A DNA stretch of 64,000 nucleotides from Lunularia cruciata (Eukaryota; Streptophyta; Marchantiopsida; Lunulariales; Lunulariaceae). Position 1 is the stretch's first letter, and each line of letters opens with the position of its first letter. This document shows, one piece after another, positions 14,201 to 25,603 of the stretch. A program made the translations under genes and the position numbers. The DNA is taken from NCBI GenBank assembly GCA_948567375.1, contig OX419757.1, positions 68,820,001-68,884,000 on the forward strand, in the 5' to 3' direction. The notes beneath the pieces are model-generated. The model searched no databases. It saw only the letters and a list, made by a program, of their open reading frames with translations, and had not been told where the DNA came from.

Positions 14201-15770
14201 TTATCTCGTTGGGAAGACAAAAAACTTAAAGTACACCATCAAACAAGAAGAACATTCAAGAAAATTAAGCACATGGTGTTTCCACAACCCATCCTCCAAA
14301 CATATGATCTTAAACTATATTGTGTGGTTGATTTTGATGCATATAACTTCACCATTGGAGTTGTGTTGCAACATGAATTTCTAGATGGATTACATCCCAT
14401 TGCCTTTGTGTCTCACCAGTAAACCCAATAGAAAGAAACGATTCAACTTGAGATCAACAACAACTAGCAATGGTATATGCAACAAAGGTATGAATACATT
14501 CACACTTGGAGAAACAAATGATAATACAAACCAATCAAAAACTATTGTTGTAGACTTAAAATTTGGAGCACATGAAGAATACACATCATTGATGAGAGGA
14601 ACAATTACATGCACTACATGCTATCAAAATGATGAGAAAATAGAACATGACACTTTGAAGAATATATTATGTGCCTTTGTCAACATGCATCACACTTACA
14701 AGGATACTTGTCTTGTGGGTTGCCGAGTTTATCTACAATAATTCCAAACATGCAAGTATAAGCTTCTTTCCTTTCTTCCTTAATTCTCTCCCTCCCAATT
14801 GCTCTAGATTCTCTTTTTGCTCCTTTGCCATCTCAGTCCCTCATACTTCCACCTTCTTGCCCGAACTCTACTTCCTTACACCAAGCCAAGTCTTGTCTTC
14901 TTGTTGCCAAAATTTGGCAAAAGAAATATGTTGATAGTCATTGTCATGATCTCACTTTCTCAAACTGGAAATAAGTTCATGCTTTCCTCTAGTAACCTTC
15001 CTCTCTCTCTTGATCCTTTGATACTATTGATATCATTTCTCCGATTGGTCACAAACTTGCACTTCCTAGTTTGATGAAAATCCATCCTATCTTCAATGTT
15101 TCTAAGTTAAAACCCTTTAATTCTAACCCATTTTTTCCAACTCACAGCTAACCTCCTCCTCCTCCTCCATTCCATGTTAACAGTCATAAAGAAGATGAAG
15201 TATGCCATATACTTGCATGCCATGACTTCCAATATGGATGAAAATGACACATTAAATATGAGATATTTTGGGAAGAGTATCATATTAACCATGCCACATA
15301 AGAGCTTCTTTCTCATCTCTAGAATGCACAAGCTACTATATAAGAATTCAAAGATTCCATAGAGACAAGCATATCACAAACTAGCAATGGGAGAATATGT
15401 AATAATATGGAGTTAGCATAGGCTAAGTATAGCTAAAAAGTTATAGAATTAACATTTTTACTAGGGAACTCTACAAATATTCATCTTGATGAAAAGCTTT
15501 TAGGAACTTTGGAAGGTTGGAGTAACTTGTATGCTAAGTAAAAAACCTCCTTAGTTTACATGAAAAGTAAATGGCCAGCTTAGCTTGCACTCAAAGTATG
15601 ACAACTTCTATAAAGAACCTTTCTTGGAAAATTCTTGAGAGCCTTTTACCCAAATTTCCTGTAAATACCAAAAGCCCAAGCTCAGGCTAGGAATTTAAGC
15701 ACTTGAGAGTTCCAATGTGATTTGTCACTCTAATATTGCATTCTCAAATTTATCTCCTCAATCTTTTACA
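11217..15770 (+). mobile_element. old chromovirus (Ty3/gypsy) copy, same family as 21826-25598
   Basis: The 5' LTR is 11217-11578 (starts TGCAATAATATAGAG), with a decayed primer-binding site TTGGTATTATAGC from 11579. The 3' LTR is 15398-15770 (starts TGTAATAATATGGAG, ends TTTTACA), preceded by a GGGAGAATA polypurine end. In between, on the plus strand, lie gag remains (about 11600-12500), protease (12883-13149, aligning closely with 23560-23840), reverse transcriptase (about 13430-14130), RNase H (about 14280-14420), a collapsed integrase and a chromodomain-like tail (about 15180-15360). Flanking pentamers TTAAA and TTGTA agree only partly. Much more diverged than the other two copies. Confidence 0.8.
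12883..13149 (+). pseudogene. retroviral-type aspartic protease remnant
   Basis: An 88-codon open stretch reading KLMMVDGKKSSLFC, then KKYLECMRLVVA and LNLILGLLGL. It is co-linear with the protease of the younger copy (LMMADGRKGSAFC, KKYLECIRFVVA, YDIILGLPWL at 23620-23770). The catalytic D-S-G segment upstream is lost. It is part of the dead element 11217-15770. Confidence 0.65.
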
Positions 15771-18700
15771 TTGTATATACTTTCAAACACATCTATAAAT
15801 GCTAGTCCTTTACCTCTAGTTTAAAAGGAAGGAAAATATTTCTCCTCCTCACTCCTTCATTTTATATGGTCATTCAAAACCCTTTGATTTGTGATAGATA
15901 GAATTTGGGCAATTCTTTTAGATGTGATCTCTATAATAACTAAAACAATTTTGATATTTGAAATTACTTTTGGTTGGCCTTCTATATATGAATAGTTATT
16001 GCAACCTCTTTCCCAAAAAGTTTGTTCATCACTCTCTTCTCTCATAATTAAATTACATTGATCTTGAGGTTTTCAAGTTACTCAATAATGGTTTGTAGTA
16101 GATTGTCTAGTAGGAGGAAATACCTAAAGCAACAACTTCTTGCAACCCTTTCCTCTAGTGAATTAAAAGCCCACCATGCTTTTAGACTTGTAGAGGATTC
16201 ACAACCTCTTTCACCACCTTGTCACTTCTCAACTCTCCTATGTACAACCAACAATCTTGATAACTTCTACCTAGAAGAAGGTTTGTCATATCTCAATTTA
16301 CTTTGATGAAGTTGTGGTTTCATTTTGGCAAAACTCTTTGTCAAAATAGCTACTATCTCAATAATAATACTCTTTATGCTTAAAATGCTCAATCAAAACC
16401 TTGAATCTAACTTCTTTAAATCTTTTTATATGTATCATCACTTTATTCCCATTTCTTTGCTTAAGGAATTTAACCTCACATATCAACCTCTGATAACTTT
16501 TATTGAGAATAAAATTGTCAACAGTGCACTAGTAAAACTCTTCCTAGACTCTTCTAACCTATCTTTCCTCTCTTTTTCTCTTGTATTTTGAGTTATACCA
16601 TCGACAAGTTACATCCTTTAAGAAATCATTAAGAACCAATCATTTTTTCTACTCTTATTCTTACATATGTTAGCATTTTTGGATTCCTTCACATCTTTTC
16701 TCTTGCTTGCAAAGAAAATTGAAAGTTTCTCTGTCTTAGTCTCTTATTGCTTTTCTTCTCTTCCTGCCCTTCTATTAATCTCTCATATACCAATGAAAAA
16801 CAAGCATGACTTACTCCATTTAAGAATAATCAACCATAGATAGTACAAAAGGTCAGGTTGCACAAAGAGTTCTAACTCATGCTCCAATCTCAAAGTCCAT
16901 ATCAATCAAACACTTATGGAAATCTTATCCATCAATTGACCATCTATTTCCATCACTTATCTTGAGGAAACATTGGATGAGTGTATTTTCTTTATGGGGA
17001 ATACTACGAATTTCTCAAAGATAAGCTTTCCGAAAGCAACATTCTTTTCACTACACTTATAGCATGTTGGAAGTCTTTCCACTCCACAAACCTCAAAAAA
17101 CTCCTTAGTTCTTGGTTTCTTTCCTCCTAATCTTTGCTAAGAATATCTTATGTTTAGTTGCTAGTTTAGAAAGCCTCTTGTTATCCTAAAACTCTTTCTT
17201 GAAGCTCAAATAAAATTATTACATCTAAAGTTACTTAATACTAGAGTAATGGAAATTACTTAGCAAAATATCATCTAAAGTCACCTTAAAGAATGTCCAA
17301 ACTCACAAGAATAATCTCAATAACCATGTAGTTTTATCTTGACCATATGACAGAATAAATTATTTCATTGCATGGGCTATATTTTGAATATGGAAAAATC
17401 TGTACAACCAAAAATTCTTGTGGATCCTAGAGTTTTTAATTCTTTCATCAAAGCTAAATACTTACCAATAATTTTATACACTACAATATTAATAAGTTAT
17501 GCTTATTCTTTCAAGTTCATATAAAATTGGACTGTCTTAATCTTAACTATGAGTAACTCCAACTATAATATCTAATTTAAAATTTTGGTTAAAAATATAT
17601 GAATAATATCTTTCAAGAACTCAAAATAAAGAACTTGATAATTTAATGGAACATATATACAACAATATGTGTTATATAGTTCAAGAGGAGAGTTGACATG
17701 TTCTCATCAATACCATGAAAGTAAAAATGTAATAATGAGAGCAAATGGCATAAACATACACTCAAACTAGTAATACCTCATGCAAAAAATGGTCCTTGGA
17801 ACATCCTTATTTACAATTCAAATTTAATTTGTCTACATTGTGAATTATCCTCCATGAAGTTCTTAGCACCTTGAAGTCAATCAATCAAGTCATCCATTGA
17901 AGGTGATAGATAATTTTTTGTGATGATTTGTTGATTTATTGTATGATAGTCAAAACACAACCTCATTCTTTTATCTTTCTTCTTTATAAACAATATTTAT
18001 GCTCCATGCAAAGATACACTTTGTTAGGTGGATCCTTTGTTCAAAATTTATGAGTGATATTTTTTCACTAGTTCTCATGTTTACTTTCCATATTCTTTTT
18101 GTCATACTCCTTTTCACCTTCATATATGTTATTCAGAGGTTGGGAATTTAGGTATCTTTTTGCAAGTTGAATTTGATTGAGGGAGAAAATTATCCTTTGA
18201 ACATACAAAATTTTTATATTTTTGTGTGATTGTTGATATGAAATCTACATTAAGTGCGTGCCATAGTACTAGGAAAGGATTAATTACAAGTTGAACATTT
18301 AGCCCAATCTTAATCATAAGGTATCAATTAATGATAGAGCACAAGAGCACTATTAGGGCTGTATGGTATACAAATATTGCTCATATTGTCACCAAATTAT
18401 TGATGTGGTTGGGGATTCTCATTATCTAGCCAGGAGATGGATTATGGATTTAGATACCAAACATCGGATATCTCAATCTTATACAAACATTTTGACTAAT
18501 TGTAGCAACATTCTACGTGTGTTCCCTTTTGGACATTCATCAAAGAAAGAGATCAAGATTTAAAGAGTTCTTATGAGCAAGGAATTGAAAAGATTTGCAA
18601 GTTGGTACTATGAGCATGTCAATCAATATAATCAATGCCAAATGAGGGGAGTACAATAGACTTACCAAGCTCAAAGTTCAAAGAGAAGTTTCTCCACTCA

Positions 18701-21700
18701 AAATTATTTCATGTTGGCGTGACCTCAAGAATTTCCAAGTCAAACCATTCAAAGAGGAATTAAGAGATTGAGGGATCTAAGAGGATTTGATTCAAGCAAT
18801 TCATAGAAGAATTTCAAAAATTGAGCAATCTTAGAAGGACTGAGAGTTCAATCAATAAAAATAAACTCAAAACTAGAGCTACTAGAAGAGATGCAACAAT
18901 TTGAGTGATGATAATCCATAGATATAATGACTAGAGATGTCGTTCGTATATACATTGCTAAATAACAAACATCGGTGTCAATATCACACACTATAAAAGC
19001 AAAACTCACACATAAGTCATACATGGAATCTAAAGTGCCACCATGAATCAATTTATTTCCACAACTCAAATCACACTCAATCAGATCAATACTTGATCTA
19101 CCACTCATAATCTACCAACAACTAGGCATTGATTATAGTCAAGCCACACCCACTCTAGCTAAGAGAATCCAGGTGAGGCTTGCCAACTTTTTATCCACTC
19201 TAGCTAAGGACTTGAAGGCTCAATATGAAGGAAGTGAGTAGTTTGGAGTTGCACTTTGGAGCTATACCCCTTGGACTTGAGCTAGATCTCAAACCTTAAT
19301 AGTCTCATTGAAAACACACCTGATGGGCAAAATGGTGCAAGTGATAGTGGCCCCACAATGTAGTCAATAGCCCAAACACAAAATCTGTCCATCAACAAGT
19401 AGTCTATGAGTAACTACCAAAATACTCTTGACTACCAACACTACTACTCCAGAGTCCAAGCAATTCTAGGTGCAACACTACAAATGACATGACAGAAGAA
19501 AATAAGCAATTCAAATGACTAGGGGAAATTTAAACTTGGAGTGATGTCAATAAGATCTAGAGTTTTATCAATTAGAGAAATTTATAATTTAAGTGATTAA
19601 AGTGTTTTAGAGTTTTATTGATTAAAAGGATTGAGATTTTGATTGATCTAAGGAACTTCAAAGCTTGAGCAATATTAGAGAGAGTTAGAGTTTGATTAAT
19701 TAAAGGAAGACTATGATTTGCAATTTAGAGAACATTAAAGAGCTCTATTGATCTTTGACATATTCATTCAAGAAAATCAACAAGCATTCAAGAGCTTGAG
19801 CTATTGTAGAGGAAATGACAAATTCTATGGATGTAAAGAAAGAGACAAACATTTGATTGATTAAAGATAATTCAGCAAGCTGAGTAATTATGGATGTAGG
19901 AGTTTGAGCGGTTGATTGCTAGTTGTTGATACTCAATTTATACTCCAAGTGAAGAAGAAATGGACTTTAAGGAGTTATTCTAACAAGGCTCAAGTCAATG
20001 ATCATGTGTAAGTACTTTGAGGAAGGTGCATCCTTGTGAAATACAAGGTATTTTTTGAAAGCAAGGATGAAAAATAGGAGATTTGTGCCAATTGAGTAAG
20101 TATTCAAGTCATTATTTCTAAGTGGGCACTTCAAAGAATGATTATGTTGCAATTATTGTAAAATCTCCATCCTTGGTTATGGAAATGACTAGAAGTGATA
20201 TATGAGTAGATAAGATTCAATTAAAGGAAGACAATTATGACAAGTGGCACCACTTCAAGTAGTGGATCCCGTTGATGAGTTAATTCAATGTACATTTTAG
20301 CTCTAAAGCAACAAGATACCAAGGTGGTGTGCCTTTCTTAGCCAAAATCAATTTTGATTAATAAACTTTAGTGGTAGCTATTGAATAGAAGACAATGTGT
20401 CCAATCTACCCACAACCAATTTTGAACTCAACATTTGTTTGATTGGGTTCATTGTAGGGATTGCCCAATGAGTCAGATTGATCCATGGTTGGGTTGAGTA
20501 GAGTTAGTCTCTTGTGGCTTATTCTCACCTAAGATTTGCTTGAATGGAATCCCCATTTTTGTCATCAAGGATGCTATTCTAGGATCAATAGAAGGATTAT
20601 TTGAGTTGTCCAACTTTGAGTAGTTCTATGTTTGGAATTTACAATTCAAATCCTCTTTTCTTTCATTCATATTATCACCAACACCTTCAATTAAAGTTTT
20701 TTCTTGATGGTGTCATGTGCTTGTAATTGATGCATGTTGCCCAAGTCAAGGTTTATGTTACCTTTGATATTAGTTTGGTTCAAGACTTAATATTTATAAT
20801 GGATTTTTTGGGAAAAGGGTGAAGTTGGAATATTACTATGGGTGATTTTGAGCTACTTGCATTGCTGGAAACTCAAGAAAGTGAACATGGAGTTTTCAAG
20901 AGACGAGGTCTTAACCACTTTGTCACTCAAGTTTGGGACTTTGTTCAAGGAGGCACCATTGTTCCATTGCATGGATGGTGCAATTTGAATTTCAATACCA
21001 AATTCATATCACAACCAAAAGAAAACTAGATAGTTGTAGTTCCTATAACAAGGGGGTGAGAGAGATGGGAGGCAAGTTTAGTCCATGTTATGGTCTAGGG
21101 TCTCCAAATGATGTGCTTAGGATGTAGATGTAACAATTAGTGAAAGTTGAGATTTTATAGTTTATATATACTCTTGAAAACACTATGTGAGAGATCTTTA
21201 AGCAATGGGAGATAGGGGAATTTTTGGACTTGTGTTTGTTAGATGATTTGGGCATATTGGTAGAGGTTGGGAGCAAAAGAGAAAGATGACTAGAGCTTTG
21301 GCAGATCTTATGATTTAGCTCAAGAAGGAGAAATTGGTTGTGTACTAGCCAAGCAATTGGAGGGCAAGAGGACCTCTTATTATTGGTCATTGAAAGCTAG
21401 CTTGTAAATCTAAGCAATCATAGTATTGTTCTATCTTTGTAAGGATGAAGATAGTAGGATGAGAGTGATGGGACACATTAAACCTATGGTGAGCATATTC
21501 CACAAAGTCATAAGACCAAACTTGCTTTCTCTTGCATTTGTAACACTTTTACCATAATCCATATTATATGTGTAGCCCAACATTATATGTATAATCTTGT
21601 GTTGTGTTATAATGTTGTAGCAAACCTTTGGAACAAGAGTTCAATAGAAGACTTGGTCACACTTATAATGGATTTGGATTGCTCCTAGAGGTGGCACTTG

Positions 21701-21820
21701 TAGGTCCTTAAATGAACCCTATTTAGGAGAGTGCATGTTCAAAATTTGTGTTTTTTATGCATTGGTTGCAAGCCATTCCAAAAGCCTACCTAGAAATTTG
21801 TTTGCATGATAAAGGTTAAT
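15771..21820. other. degenerate repeat-derived DNA
   Basis: No intact gene is visible. Two assignable pieces lie inside. The minus strand at about 17930-18020 reads ILFIKKKDKRMRLCFDY followed by INQQ, a reverse-transcriptase core. The minus strand of about 18843-19200 matches 50840-51000 and is listed separately as an LTR-like repeat. The rest (for example 15780-17900 and 19200-21800) is AT-rich sequence in which I see nothing supportable. Confidence 0.4.
18843..19180 (-). repeat. LTR-like repeat shared with 50840-51000
   Basis: The reverse complement contains TCTTAGCTAGAGTGGGTGTG followed by ATCAAT, GTAGATT, TGAGTG and TGATCTGATTGAGT in the same order as the plus strand at 50855-50945. It is probably an LTR or untranslated leader segment of the element family that carries the methyltransferase, or of a relative. 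Its ends cannot be fixed. Confidence 0.45.
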
Positions 21821-21896
21821 AAAAATGTAACAATATGGAGTTTAGCGATGAAGTTAGTTGGGCTTACAAAGTAGAGAATAAGAAAAAAATAGCCTA

Positions 21897-22118
21897 GAAT
21901 ATTCTAGAAGCATCTAAGAAGCTTCTTGGGAAGCTTCCCAACTAGTTAACTTGCGCCCTAAGCAAGTAGCTTCTAGAAGGAAGCTTTTGGAAGCTTCTAA
22001 CTAGCTTAGCTTGCACACCAAGTAGGCGGCTTCTAGAAGGAAGCTTCTTGAGAAGTTTCCTGGTTAACTTGGCTTGCACTCCAAGAAAGTGGCTCAAGGA
22101 AGCTTCTTGAGAAGCTTT
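21897..22118 (+). promoter_or_regulatory. heat-shock-element cluster in LTR U3
   Basis: The heat-shock factor target is alternating GAA and TTC units spaced by two bases. Seen here are GAA-TA-TTC-TA-GAA at 21897-21909 (three perfect units), and two-unit sites at 21918-21925, 21930-21937, 21971-21978, 21990-21997, 22031-22038, 22040-22047, 22052-22059 and 22099-22106. All lie 20-240 bases upstream of the TATA box. The motif match is direct; heat-induced transcription is inferred by analogy with plant elements whose LTRs carry such sites, the Arabidopsis copia element ONSEN being the known case. Confidence 0.7.
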
Positions 22119-22137
22119 AAGGGTCTTGTATGCTACC

Positions 22138-22145
22138 TATAAATA
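22138..22145 (+). promoter_or_regulatory. LTR TATA box
   Basis: TATAAATA. The equivalent is present in the 3' LTR (about 25486-25493) and in both LTRs of the 58251-63927 copy, about 100 bases from the LTR end, as expected for an LTR promoter. Confidence 0.7.
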
Positions 22146-22250
22146 TGAAAGCCAAAGCTCATGCTAGGCATTCGAAGTTTTCCCTCATTCAAGTGTCCCA
22201 ATGTGAGTTTCCATTCTCCTATTTCTCTCCTTGGTTTTGGTCTTTTACAT

Positions 22251-22262
22251 TGGTATCAGAGC
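22251..22262 (+). other. primer-binding site, initiator tRNA-Met type
   Basis: TGGTATCAGAGC, one base after the 5' LTR. This is the standard plant primer-binding site complementary to the 3' end of initiator methionine tRNA. Confidence 0.9.
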
Positions 22263-22267
22263 AGTAA

Positions 22268-23452
22268 TGGGATGGATGGAATTTATGGACCACCAAATCC
22301 ACTTCCACCAAATCCATTGGAACTTTCATGTCTAGATATTACCAAAGCATCGTTTCATACAATTCATCACCTCACGCTTTGGGTAGGATTTTCTACATAT
22401 GATCACCGTGTCAGAGGAACCCTTGATACTTCCAATTGTAACTTATGGAGAACGGTGGACGTGTTGTATCTATGTGTTAATCAACTAGATAAATTGAGGG
22501 TAGTGGAATAGAGTAGTAGTAATGACGGCAATATCGGATGTTATCCTTGCAATGCAACAACAAATTGAGCATCTTACTTGATTGTTGGATGAACGAGACC
22601 AGCAACGACAAGAACATATAGACAAAGTGCTAGTTCTAGATGGAGAAGATCGCATTTGATTTCCAAAACCCAAGGTGTTTGAAGGCAAGAATCTTCCAAG
22701 CACAGTGGAGAATTTTGTGTTTGACTGCAAACGTTACTTTGAAGCCACCATTCTTCAAGACAAACGGAACAAATTCTCTTGGCTTCTAGCCAATTGGATG
22801 GCGTGGCAAAACTTTGGTGGCCATTCCAAGTAGAAAGAGCTGAACGACAGATTGTTACACCGATTTTGACATGGGCAAAATTCAAAGATGCAATACTTGG
22901 TTGATTTCAAACTATAAATGCCACCCGAGCCGCACAAGATAAATTGGTGGAGTTGAGGCAGATTGGCTCAGTGAGAAGCTACATCACACAATTTCAGAAC
23001 ATCATCATGCAAATTCTAGATATCCAAGAAGGTGAAGTTCTGGATCAATTTGTGCGAGGATTGAAGTCATGAACCAAATTGGAGGTGACCATGTAGGAGC
23101 CACAAAACATAGAAGAAGCCATGCAATTGTCTGAGCGTTTTGATTCCTTGGTTGCAACAACTTGGTCTTGACCTCGACCTACACAAAGCCTACTAGTACA
23201 CTATGCACAAGTGGAAGAATCGGTACCAATGGAGATTGATGCTATCCAACGAAGACCACTTGGCACAGCAGATAGAGAAAGATTATGACAAAATGGAGGT
23301 TGCTTTTATTGTTGCCAAGTTGGACATTGCATTGCTGAATGTTCACTTAGGAATGGGTGACCTCGACAAGTTGCCCAGATGGAGTTTGTGGAACAGAATG
23401 AACAAGGAAATGAAGAATCCCAATAGGAGATTTTGAGCCGCCTACTGGGAGC
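22268..23452 (+). pseudogene. gag remnant of the chromovirus
   Basis: Begins shortly after the primer-binding site (MDGIYGPPNPLPPNPLE). Later blocks are FPKPKVFEGKNLPSTVENFV and KRYFEATILQDKRNKFSW, then a C-terminal part ending before a degraded zinc-knuckle region near 23310-23345 (CCQVGHCIAECSLRNG-like in one frame). The frame is interrupted by several stops and shifts. The same order is seen on the minus strand at about 62300-63440. Confidence 0.65.
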
Positions 23453-24286
23453 TTGATTAGTTCCAATAGGATTGAAGGCTCGACCTATGCAAGTTTTCTT
23501 TACTTGCAAGGTATGATATCTTATCGGCATTGTAGGATTTTGGTTGATTCTAGAAGTTCAAAGAATTGCATGTCTATGCAAGTAGCAAAGGAATTGGGTA
23601 TTCCTATCAAGCCAGTGTTTGGAAGTAGTTTGATGATGGCGGATGGTAGAAAGGGTTCTGCATTCTGCACCTCACATCCTGTTACCTTCAAGATTGGGAA
23701 GAAGTATTTGGAGTGTATAAGGTTTGTAGTGGCACCTCTACACTATGATATCATTTTGGGTCTACCTTGGCTTGAACATCATAAGGTTCAATTTGATTGG
23801 ACCCGACGACAAATTCAAGTACAACACCAAGGTAGAAATTTCCGATTAGGTTGTCTAGCACCTTTGAGTAAGATGCCCAAGAATAGTCAGTCCCAAGATG
23901 GGAAGTTTGTCAAGAAGGTAACCCTAGAGCAAATTTGGAAGGGAGATGAGTCCCAAGATGGGAAGTTTGCCAAGAAGGCAACCATAGAGCAAGCTTGGAA
24001 GAGAGATGAGTCCCTAGAAGGGAAGTTTGTTAATGAAGCGGCCATAGAGCAAGCTTTGGAGGAAGATAAGTATGTATTTGCGGTGTGGGTCAAGCCGATT
24101 GCACAAGAACAATCTGAGGAGGGCCAAGAGCCTCATCAAGCAATGGTTGATCGGATAGTTCAGGAGTTTGTAGATGTGTTTCCGGATGATCTGCCAAAGG
24201 GATTACCCTCCGATCAAGGTATGCCCTTCAAGATCGAGTTATTGCCAAGAAGTACTCCAATGAGTAGACCAATCTATTGGTTGTGA
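23453..24286 (+). pseudogene. protease and linker of pol, truncated at the RT start
   Basis: An open reading frame of 277 codons. The protease active-site region reads ILVDSRSSKNCM, where the expected D-S-G/D-T-G triad has become D-S-R. It is followed by LMMADGRKGSAFC, then YDIILGLPWLEHHKVQFDW. Next comes a linker with three near-identical units, SQDGKFVKKVTLEQIWKGDE and two variants (about 23895-24065), then VDVFPDDLPKGLPS and STPMSRPIYWL. At this point reverse transcriptase should continue, but the sequence jumps to integrase. Confidence 0.8.
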
Positions 24287-25186
24287 TCTCCGACCGTGAT
24301 CCTTGATTTACCGGGAAGTTTTGGCAAGTACTCTTCCAGATACTTGGCACCAAGCTTGCTTTTTCCATGGCCTATCATCCTCAAACTGATGGACAAACCG
24401 AACGTGCAAATCATACATTGGAGGATATGTTGCGGGCCTTTGTCAATGTCCACCATACCAACTGGGATGAATGTCATGTTGCTATAGAATTTGCCTACAA
24501 CAATTCCAAATAGGCAAGCACCAGATTTTCTCCCTTCTTTCTCAATTTTGGCCAAGAACCGCTTGTTCTAGATACTCTTCTTGCTCCCCTTCCCTTGCAG
24601 GTTCCTCATACTTCCACATTCTTGACCACTATATCCCAACCTCTCCAACAAGCCAAGTCTCGCCTCCTTGTTGCTCAGAATCACCAAAAGCAATATGCTA
24701 ACCACCATCATTGTGATCTAACCTTTGAAGTTGGTGATAAAGTCATGCTATCCTCTAGTAACCTCCCTCTCCCACTTGATACCCAAGTTTGTAAACTTGC
24801 CCCTAATTGGATAGGACCCTTTGATATCACCCGCATTGTCTCTCCTGTTGCTTATCGACTTGCCTTGCCTTGTCACATGCATATCCATCTTGTCTTTCAT
24901 GTTTCCAAGTTGAAACCCTTTGTTCCTAACACCTCTTCCTTTTCCTCTCGAGTCCAACCTCCTCCTCTTCCTATCCCTATCAATGATCATGAGGAGTACG
25001 AAGTTAATTGTATCCTTGCGCGTCGCCATATTCAATGAGGCCATCGCCAATATATGGAGTACAAGGTCCTTTGGAAAGGGTATCCCCTTCATGATGCCAC
25101 ATGGGAACCTCTTTCCCACCTCCAAAATGCACATACAACCATCAAGGAATTCGAAGCTTCACTGGCAACAAGGACGTCACCAACTA
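24287..25186 (+). pseudogene. integrase C-terminus plus chromodomain
   Basis: Integrase sequence resumes in mid-core (DRDP, FTGKFWQVL, AYHPQTDGQTERANHTLE in the shifted frame). An open frame at 24595-25038 then reads FEVGDKVMLSSSNL, APNWIGPFDITRIVS and HLVFHVSKLKPFVP. The end is a chromodomain, EEYEVNCILARR, a TGA stop at 25036-25038, then YMEYKVLWKGYPLHDATWEP. The conserved Y, W and W of the methyl-lysine cage are present, so the family is a chromovirus. The stop inside the chromodomain is consistent with CGA-to-TGA change. Confidence 0.8.
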
Positions 25187-25200
25187 GCGGCGGGGGAATA
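25187..25200 (+). other. polypurine tract
   Basis: GCGGCGGGGGAATA immediately before the 3' LTR, matching the position of the second-strand primer in LTR retrotransposons. The minus-strand copy has the equivalent at 58677-58690. Confidence 0.8.
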
Positions 25201-25598
25201 TGTAACAATATGAAGTTTAGCGACAAAGTTAGTCGGGCTTATGAAGTAGAGAATAAGAAAAAATAGCCTAGAATATTCTAGAAGCATCTAAGAAGCTTCC
25301 CAACTAGTTAACTTGTGCCCTAAGCAGGTAGCTTCTAGAAGCTTCTAACTAGCTTAGCTTGAACACCAAGTAGGTGGCTTCTAGAAGGAAGCTTCTTGAG
25401 AAGTTTCCTTGTTAACTTGGCTTGCACTTCAAGAAAGTGGCTCAAGGAAGCTTCTTGAGAAGCTTTAAGGGTCTTGTATGCTACCTATAAATACAAAAAC
25501 CAAAGCTCATGCTAGGCATTTGGAGTTTTCCCTCATTTCAAGTGTCCCAATGTGAGTTTCCATTCTCCTATTTCTCTCCTTGGTTTCAATCTTTAACA
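25201..25598 (+). repeat. 3' LTR, 398 bp
   Basis: Starts TGTAACAATATGAAG and ends ATCTTTAACA, followed by the AAAAA duplication. It retains GAA-TA-TTC-TA-GAA at about 25272-25284 and further GAA/TTC pairs. It lacks two short blocks present in the 5' LTR, one after the first GAAGCTTC and one in the TAGCTTCTAGAAGGAAGC region. Confidence 0.9.
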
Positions 25599-25603
25599 AA
25601 AAA

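Larger units (their letters stand above)
21826..22249 (+). repeat. 5' LTR, 424 bp
   Basis: Starts TGTAACAATATGGAG and ends GTCTTTTACA. A dense GAA/TTC region spans 21897-22118, TATAAATA is at 22138-22145, and the remaining roughly 100 bases would be R plus U5. Compared with the 3' LTR it has two extra short GAA/TTC-containing segments. Confidence 0.92.
21826..25598 (+). mobile_element. chromovirus (Ty3/gypsy) with internal deletion
   Basis: A structurally clear LTR retrotransposon. The 5' LTR is 21826-22249 and the 3' LTR 25201-25598 (both TG...CA, TGTAACAATATG start). The primer-binding site is 22251-22262, the polypurine tract 25187-25200, and the 5-bp target-site duplication AAAAA (21821-21825 and 25599-25603). 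Plus-strand coding remains are gag (about 22270-23450), protease (23453-23860), a linker, then a junction near 24284 where the start of reverse transcriptase is joined directly to mid-integrase, followed by integrase C-terminus and chromodomain. About 1.9 kb present in the 58251-63927 copy is missing, so it lacks polymerase and RNase H and could move only in trans. The two LTRs are roughly 95 percent alike, most differences being transitions. Confidence 0.93.
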
